A stretch of 16,992 bases of DNA from Jimgerdemannia flammicorona (Eukaryota > Mucoromycota > Endogonomycetes > Endogonales > Endogonaceae), in assembly GCA_003990745.1 (NCBI GenBank), contig RBNI01002976.1, forward strand, positions 1 to 16,992, written 5' to 3'. Below are positions 16,983-16,992 of the stretch, in pieces. A model generated the notes under the pieces. It had not been told where the DNA came from. It did no database searches and was given only the letters and a program-made list of their open reading frames with translations. How positions within the stretch are numbered: position 1 is the first letter of the stretch; the number at the start of each line of letters is the position of its first letter. Both the position numbers and the translations under genes were made by a program.

Positions 16983-16992
16983 GGGGGGGGGG
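16983..16992. other. Terminal poly(G)
   Basis: Ten G at the very end of the window where other satellite B units have about four before ccatg. It may be a contig-edge artefact. Confidence 0.6.

Overview
This window looks like a eukaryotic nuclear region, most likely from an AT-rich, repeat-rich fungus. It has short AT-rich spliceosomal introns of 77-92 bp with GTAAGT-like donors, TAG acceptors, a GC-richer LINE with a poly(A) tail and target-site duplication, a DDE transposase relic, long satellite arrays and few CpG dinucleotides. I cannot name the species. No tRNA, rRNA, CRISPR array or bacterial-type operon is visible.

Layout. (1) 1-350: the C-terminal end of a decayed minus-strand LINE, then AT-rich sequence and a 32-nt poly(A). 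(2) 541-3110: minisatellite A, a short conserved block that encodes a histone H3-tail-like peptide on the minus strand, then satellite B. (3) 3338-4128 and 7446-7526: a decayed plus-strand gene of unknown family, split by a 5'-truncated LINE (4129-7445) with a perfect 15-bp target-site duplication. (4) 7725-10977: a minus-strand relic of a Mutator/MULE-like DDE transposase. It has ten in-frame stops but no frameshift over 972 codons and contains an intact 510-codon core. (5) 10998-12230: an 8-bp satellite mixed with a duplicated block of about 220 bp. (6) 12231-13017: no gene seen. (7) 13018-14315: five minus-strand exons with fully consistent phases, encoding a Cys-rich, probably zinc-binding protein. 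(8) 14437-16992: a second copy in the same order of minisatellite A, H3-tail-like exon and satellite B.

The most interesting reading is that the minus-strand H3-tail-like exon at 16249-16329 is the first exon of the gene at 13018-14315. Minisatellite A would then lie inside a roughly 1.9-kb first intron and satellite B at the 5' side. The predicted product would have an N-terminus mimicking the histone H3 tail, followed by a Cys-rich domain. The left copy keeps the H3-like exon and both arrays but has lost the downstream exons.

In three unrelated loci (the split gene, the transposase and the five-exon gene) nearly all in-frame stops fall where Gln or Trp (in the H3-like exon, Arg) is expected. 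This is what C-to-T change on either strand produces from CAA, CAG, TGG and CGA. RIP-like or methylation-driven mutation explains it most simply. Stop recoding or RNA editing cannot be excluded from this sequence alone.
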